From NCBI GenBank assembly GCA_032117915.1, contig JAULYI010000247.1, positions 1 through 10,100 of the forward strand: DNA of 10,100 nt, written 5' to 3'. This document shows positions 6,252 to 10,100 of the stretch, piece by piece. Numbering within the stretch: the first letter of the stretch is position 1; each line of letters begins with the position of its first letter. Source of the DNA: ZLKRG46 sp032117915. GTDB lineage: Bacteria; Bacteroidota; Ignavibacteria; Kapaibacteriales; Kapaibacteriaceae. The notes under the pieces were generated by a model. It ran no database searches. It saw only the letters and a list, made by a program, of their open reading frames with translations, and was not told the origin of the DNA. Position numbers and translations under genes: made by a program.

Positions 6252-7598
6252 ATGAAATCACGAAATATTTATCGTTGCACGGCGTGCGGCAATGCGACGC
6301 CCCGATGGGCCGGGAAGTGCCAGGGGTGCGGCGCATGGAATACGCTGGTCGAAGAGATCGAGCAGCGCGTGACAGCGCGCAAGGGTACGGTGGTTACCGA
6401 TAGTGCTCAGGCCATTGCGCTGGCTGCCGTTGATATCACGGAGGCCAGCCGTGTTCGCGTGGGGATGCCCGAGCTTGACCGAGTGCTGGGCGGTGGGCTG
6501 ATGCCGGGAAGCGTCATTCTTGTTGGCGGCGACCCGGGGATGGGCAAGAGTACGTTGATGCTGCAGGCCTGTGCTGCGCTACCGTCTGCACTGTACGTTA
6601 CCGGCGAAGAGTCGCTGCAGCAGATCAAGATGCGAGCCGACAGGCTGTCGCTCGATGTTGAGCGCGTTCGTGTTGCGGCAGAGACTTCCATCGAGACCAT
6701 CGTGGCAATGATCGAAGCCGTACGGCCATCGGTTGCTGTCGTCGACTCCGTACAGACCATGGTCACCGGCCTACTCGAATCGTCTGCCGGCAGTGTCGCC
6801 CAGGTGCGTGAGTGTACGGCACTGCTGACCAAGGTTGCAAAGAGGATCGGCGTGCCCGTCATCGTCGTGGGCCATGTCACGAAGGATGGTATGATCGCAG
6901 GGCCAAAGGTCTTGGAACATATGGTCGACACGGTTCTGCAGTTTGAAGGTGATGGCATGTACTCGTATCGGATGCTCAGGGCTCTCAAGAACCGCTATGG
7001 TTCGACCAATGAGTTGGGCGTCTTCGACATGTCGGCGCAGGGGTTGCGCGATGTGCCCAACCCTTCAGAGGTGTTGCTGAGTGACAGGCGGGCAGGGGAG
7101 CCGGGTACGGCCATCGTCGCCGTTATCGAAGGAACTCGTCCGCTACTCGTCGAAGTCCAGGCGTTGGTTTCGCCAAGCGGCTATGGTGTTCCGCAACGGG
7201 TAAGCACCGGCTATGACGCTAAGCGACTGCAGATGATGCTGGCCATTCTTGATAAGCGTGGTGGTCTAAACGTCAGGCAAAGCGATGTATTCGTCAACAT
7301 CGCCGGCGGTATCGCCATCCAGGATCCAGCTGTTGACCTGGGTGTTGCCATGGCGCTTGCGAGCTCGTACTATGATCAACCCCTTCCGCAAGGGGTGGCA
7401 TTTATCGGCGAGGTCGGTCTTACGGGCGAGATACGCCACGTCTCCTATGCGGAGCAGCGCGTATCCGAAGCGATCCGCCTGGGCCTACGTGAGGTTGTGC
7501 TCCCGGCCGCGGCCGCAGAGGCCGTGCAGGCTCCTTCCGGAGGCATGCTTGTGCCTGCCGACAGACTCACGTCCATCCTGTCCCGCCACTTTGGCTAG
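6252..7598 (+). CDS. radA: DNA repair/recombination protein RadA (Sms)
   Basis: RadA (Sms) is a RecA-like ATPase with a Lon-protease-like C-terminal domain; it promotes branch migration and processing of recombination intermediates. From ATG 6252 the protein is 448 residues, a normal length. It shows the N-terminal C4 zinc finger (Cys9, Cys12, Cys23, Cys26), Walker A GDPGMGKS (93-100), TGEES (117-121), Walker B VAVVDS (161-166) and the diagnostic KNRYG (246-250). The Lon-like domain runs from about 270 to 448 and has no obvious protease catalytic dyad in family terms. I chose ATG 6252 because known RadA proteins begin only a few residues before the first zinc-finger cysteine. A GTG at 6201 would add 17 residues of unconvincing sequence. 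Neither start has a clear Shine-Dalgarno. An uncharacterised gene begins 32 bases downstream. Confidence 0.96.
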   Translation: MKSRNIYRCTACGNATPRWAGKCQGCGAWNTLVEEIEQRVTARKGTVVTDSAQAIALAAVDITEASRVRVGMPELDRVLGGGLMPGSVILVGGDPGMGKSTLMLQACAALPSALYVTGEESLQQIKMRADRLSLDVERVRVAAETSIETIVAMIEAVRPSVAVVDSVQTMVTGLLESSAGSVAQVRECTALLTKVAKRIGVPVIVVGHVTKDGMIAGPKVLEHMVDTVLQFEGDGMYSYRMLRALKNRYGSTNELGVFDMSAQGLRDVPNPSEVLLSDRRAGEPGTAIVAVIEGTRPLLVEVQALVSPSGYGVPQRVSTGYDAKRLQMMLAILDKRGGLNVRQSDVFVNIAGGIAIQDPAVDLGVAMALASSYYDQPLPQGVAFIGEVGLTGEIRHVSYAEQRVSEAIRLGLREVVLPAAAAEAVQAPSGGMLVPADRLTSILSRHFG

Positions 7599-7630
7599 AC
7601 CGAAGGCCTCGTGGTTTCGTAACTTGACAC

Positions 7631-9166
7631 ATGTTCGAGGCAGAACTTGAGCGGGTGCGCAAGCAGCTTAAGCAGCAGATAGCATCAGCGCAACCCTACG
7701 TATCCATCGTCGAACTGCTCTCCAATGCGCAGGTACACCCGGCCGTTTCCGCATTCTTCCGTGCGGAGGTCGATTGGTGGGTGCATGAGGAGCGCGCGCT
7801 TCGTACGTCCAATCCCAGGTTTGCAACGGCGGATCCTGCATTTGCCGACGTCTTTCGTCGGCTGGATGCATTGTACGTTCAGCATGCCCGGTTCGACCAT
7901 GAAGAGCTGACAACGACGATCGATGCCGCTGCCAAAACATGGCTCAACTACCTGTGCCGTCCGCGCGTCACGTTGCGCTGGTTCGTGTTTCGCGGCGAGC
8001 CAACAAAGCCCCTTCACGAGATCCTGTTGCGACTGCAGTATCTGACGGAGTACGGATACCTGCTTGATGGATTCCGACAGTGGGCTGCGACGAGAACGTC
8101 GGAGGCCTCTGGCTTCGAGATCTTGAGTGTGATCGAGTTCGAACGCATCATCGAGAAGATCGACAACGATGCCATTCTCGACATGTCGCAATCACAGTTT
8201 GTTGCGCTGCTGGACCCCCTCTTCGCGTTTTTTGCCGCCTATGATCTCGACCTGCCGCCGGAATCCATACCGACCGAGGCCGTCATCATCTTCCTGGACG
8301 ACAAGGGGGCGGTGCCGATCTCGCAGGCGTTGGAGCGGATGCTGTACCGCGAGGAGATGCGTACGCTGACGCGAACGAAACTCATCGAGGTTATTGACGG
8401 CGTACTTGCTACGCTGGATGTCGATGAGCAGCACGCATTGGTATCTCCGGAGTCAACGCCCCTCAGTGCTGAACAACCGATTCCCGTCGACAACGGAATT
8501 GGTCGATCCGATCAATCCGTTGCACCGTTGATCGTAGAGTCCGTCACGGAACCCGCTCAGGAGTTGACGCTGAGCAACGATGAACCGGTAGTGATCCAGC
8601 AAGACGTCGTTGATGTGGGTCCTGCGACGGAGCCGATTAGCCATGTCGCTGAGCCGCATGTGCCAGAGCCTGACGTTGCTGATCGTGACGATTCCGATCC
8701 CGATGCTGAGCAAATGCTCAACGTTGAAGCGGCGGACACCGTCATCATCGAAGCAGTAGATACGATCATCGTCGAGGCGGCGCACACTGTCATTGTCAAA
8801 GCAGCGGATCACGTCACCGGCGAAGGTGCGGATCCCGGCACTGACGAAGGTGCGGATCCCGGCACTGACGAAGGTACCAATCCTGGTGCCGATGACGTAC
8901 TACTGCATCGTAGGCAGGAGCGTCATGAACGTCTTCATACCCTCATTGATGAAAAGCTTCGCGACCGAGTGGTCAAGCGTGTGTTTGATCGCAGCCCGGA
9001 GCGATATGACGAAGCTATCGCGCTCGTGCTTGACTGCGACACGTGGAAGGCAGCCGCGGGTGCGCTCGACCGGTACTATGCCCAGCATGGTATCGAACCA
9101 AACAGTGCCGCTGCGATCGAATTTTCGCAGGCGGTCTATCGTTCTTTTACAGGCATGCATCCATGA
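7631..9166 (+). CDS. Uncharacterised 511-residue protein with acidic repeat linker, coupled to obg
   Basis: I do not recognise a named family. Three regions are visible. Residues 1-265 look mainly alpha-helical and globular, rich in aromatic and charged residues, with no signal peptide or membrane segment. Residues about 266-422 form a low-complexity, acidic, Val/Pro/Glu/Asp-rich linker that ends in seven tandem octapeptides (365-420). Residues about 425-508 form a compact charged C-terminal domain (ERLHTLIDEKLRDRVVKRVF, then TWKAAAGALDRYY and AIEFSQAVYRSF); it looks well ordered and may be the conserved part, recalling the C-terminal regions of hypothetical proteins in Bacteroidota/Chlorobiota. 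The protein is probably cytoplasmic. It begins 32 bases after radA, and its TGA overlaps the obg ATG (9163-9166), so its translation is likely coupled to that of the GTPase. A role near ribosomes, DNA repair or cell-cycle control would be guesswork from neighbours only. Confidence 0.88.
   Translation: MFEAELERVRKQLKQQIASAQPYVSIVELLSNAQVHPAVSAFFRAEVDWWVHEERALRTSNPRFATADPAFADVFRRLDALYVQHARFDHEELTTTIDAAAKTWLNYLCRPRVTLRWFVFRGEPTKPLHEILLRLQYLTEYGYLLDGFRQWAATRTSEASGFEILSVIEFERIIEKIDNDAILDMSQSQFVALLDPLFAFFAAYDLDLPPESIPTEAVIIFLDDKGAVPISQALERMLYREEMRTLTRTKLIEVIDGVLATLDVDEQHALVSPESTPLSAEQPIPVDNGIGRSDQSVAPLIVESVTEPAQELTLSNDEPVVIQQDVVDVGPATEPISHVAEPHVPEPDVADRDDSDPDAEQMLNVEAADTVIIEAVDTIIVEAAHTVIVKAADHVTGEGADPGTDEGADPGTDEGTNPGADDVLLHRRQERHERLHTLIDEKLRDRVVKRVFDRSPERYDEAIALVLDCDTWKAAAGALDRYYAQHGIEPNSAAAIEFSQAVYRSFTGMHP
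8723..8890 (+). repeat. Seven tandem 24-base units encoding octapeptides
   Basis: Seven consecutive 24-base units lie in frame inside the uncharacterised gene. They encode VEAADTVI, IEAVDTII, VEAAHTVI, VKAADHVT, GEGADPGT, DEGADPGT and DEGTNPGA (residues 365-420). Across the array, position 2 is Glu in six of seven units (Lys in the fourth) and position 5 is Asp, His or Asn, so all units keep one register. The fifth and sixth are nearly identical in DNA: the 24-mer starting at 8822 repeats exactly at 8846. The first four units have a hydrophobic second half, while the last three are Gly/Pro-rich. This suggests expansion by replication slippage, with the exact pair the youngest and the outer copies older and diverged. 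Confidence 0.9.
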
Positions 9167-10100
9167 ATTTCATTGATACCGCAACCATTCATGTGGTTGC
9201 CGGTGATGGTGGCAGAGGTCACGTCAGTTTCCGACGAGAAAAATTCGTCCCAATGGGCGGCCCCGACGGTGGTAACGGAGGGAACGGTGGCGACATCGTT
9301 GTCCGTGCCGACCAGCAGCTGGGCACACTGCTCGACTTCAAGTACAAGCGCATCTACAAGGCCAAGCCCGGTGAGCCGGGGTCGCGATCGAACTGCACGG
9401 GTAGGAGTGCCGAAGATGTTGTGATCAAGGTGCCGCTTGGTACGGTGATCCGCGATCGCGAGACCGGTGAGCAGATCGCCGATCTTGACGTAAACGGCGC
9501 AACGGTCGTGGTAGCAAAGGGTGGTCGCGGCGGTCGCGGCAATTCGGAATTCACCACAGCCGTGAATCAGGCGCCGCGCAACGCAGAGCCGGGCACGCCC
9601 GGAGAGGAACGCGAGCTCGAACTTGAACTCAAGCTCCTTGCTGATGTTGGTCTGGTCGGCTTCCCGAACGTTGGCAAGAGCACGCTCATCGCCACGATCT
9701 CGGCGGCCCGACCCAAGATCGCCGATTATCATTTCACGACACTTGTGCCGAATCTTGGCCTGGTGCGCGTAGGAGAGTACCGCTCCTTTACAGTCGCTGA
9801 TATTCCCGGGCTGATCGAGGGTGCGCACAAGGGCAAGGGCTTGGGACATCAGTTCCTGCGACACGTCGAGCGTACCAGCGTGCTGCTGTTCATGATCGAC
9901 GCGCAGAGCGACAATCCGACGCGCGATCTTAAGGTGCTTCGAAACGAGCTCGGCTCGTACGACAAGTCCATGCTCAAGAAAGAGTGGCTTGTTGTCGTCA
10001 CCCGCTGCGACACACTTATGCCGGACGAACGCAAGAAGCTCGAGAAGAGCGCCTTCGTCAAGAAGCACAAAGCACGGTTGATCTCGGCCGTCACCCACGA
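9163..10100 (+). CDS. obg: GTPase Obg/CgtA, N-terminal part (3' end outside window)
   Basis: Obg is an essential large GTPase that binds the 50S ribosomal subunit and acts in ribosome assembly and stress control. The 312 visible residues include the glycine-rich N-terminal Obg fold (1 to about 158), with PMGGPDGGNGGNGGD (30-44) and KGGRGGRGNSEF (119-130). The G domain follows: P-loop GFPNVGKST (166-174), switch I FTTLVPNLG (191-199), G3 DIPGLIEGA (213-221) and G5 SAV (308-310). The window ends there, so the end of the G domain and any C-terminal extension are not visible. The G4 motif reads TRCD (280-283) in place of the usual NKxD. The frame has no stop up to the window edge. ATG 9163 overlaps the upstream stop as ATGA; AGG at 9151-9153 may be a weak ribosome binding site. 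Confidence 0.97.
   Translation, partial: MNFIDTATIHVVAGDGGRGHVSFRREKFVPMGGPDGGNGGNGGDIVVRADQQLGTLLDFKYKRIYKAKPGEPGSRSNCTGRSAEDVVIKVPLGTVIRDRETGEQIADLDVNGATVVVAKGGRGGRGNSEFTTAVNQAPRNAEPGTPGEERELELELKLLADVGLVGFPNVGKSTLIATISAARPKIADYHFTTLVPNLGLVRVGEYRSFTVADIPGLIEGAHKGKGLGHQFLRHVERTSVLLFMIDAQSDNPTRDLKVLRNELGSYDKSMLKKEWLVVVTRCDTLMPDERKKLEKSAFVKKHKARLISAVTH

Noticed and set aside
7601..7619. Imperfect hairpin CGAAGGCC TCGT GGTTTCG after the radA stop, considered as a terminator
   Set aside because: The stem has a bulge and a G-T pair, and no T tract follows (TAACTTGACAC). The next gene begins 12 bases later, so read-through is more likely.
8811..8893. The repeat cluster considered as a CRISPR array or an iteron-type origin
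   Set aside because: Units are contiguous with no spacers, keep the reading frame of a long gene and diverge in codon-like fashion, so they are coding octapeptide repeats.
9136..10098. Minus-strand open frame of 320 codons at the right edge
   Set aside because: Antisense to obg, whose G motifs are clear on the plus strand; no independent support.

Overview
The window is an ordinary-looking, densely packed bacterial chromosome segment, roughly 55-60% GC by eye. It carries nine protein-coding genes, two of them cut by the window edges, and no RNA gene, insertion sequence, CRISPR array or prophage that I can see. HldD, an enzyme of lipopolysaccharide heptose synthesis, points to a Gram-negative cell. 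The ATP synthase genes stop at atpG with no atpD or atpC after it. Most starts lack a clear Shine-Dalgarno sequence. Both features fit the Bacteroidota/Chlorobiota (FCB) group, possibly an Ignavibacteria/Kapabacteria-like lineage. That placement is an inference and was not tested by any search.

Left block (1-5302, plus strand): the 3' part of atpA, then hldD, then atpG, then three tightly packed genes. These are a single-pass membrane protein of unknown function, a multi-pass membrane protein resembling GT-C glycosyltransferases, and a membrane-anchored DUF6544-like protein. Gaps are 15, 35 and 20 bases, followed by two ATGA stop/start overlaps, so the whole block could be one transcript. Two things stand out: hldD sits between two F1-ATPase subunit genes, and an uncharacterised envelope-type cassette follows atpG directly.

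Middle (5268-6197, minus strand): a phytoene/squalene synthase family gene, most likely crtB, points into the left block. Its last 35 bases overlap the end of the DUF6544-like gene on the opposite strand, so there is no intergenic space for a conventional terminator.

Right block (6252-10100, plus strand): radA (DNA repair and recombination), an uncharacterised 511-residue protein, and the 5' part of obg (ribosome-associated GTPase). The 511-residue protein has a helical N-terminal domain, a long acidic linker containing seven tandem eight-residue repeats, and a compact C-terminal domain. Its stop overlaps the obg start. The radA and crtB genes diverge from a 54-base spacer that must hold the control signals for both.

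No stretch over 300 bases lacks a gene. The best candidates for undescribed biology are the three-gene membrane cassette at 2494-5302 and the repeat-containing gene upstream of obg.
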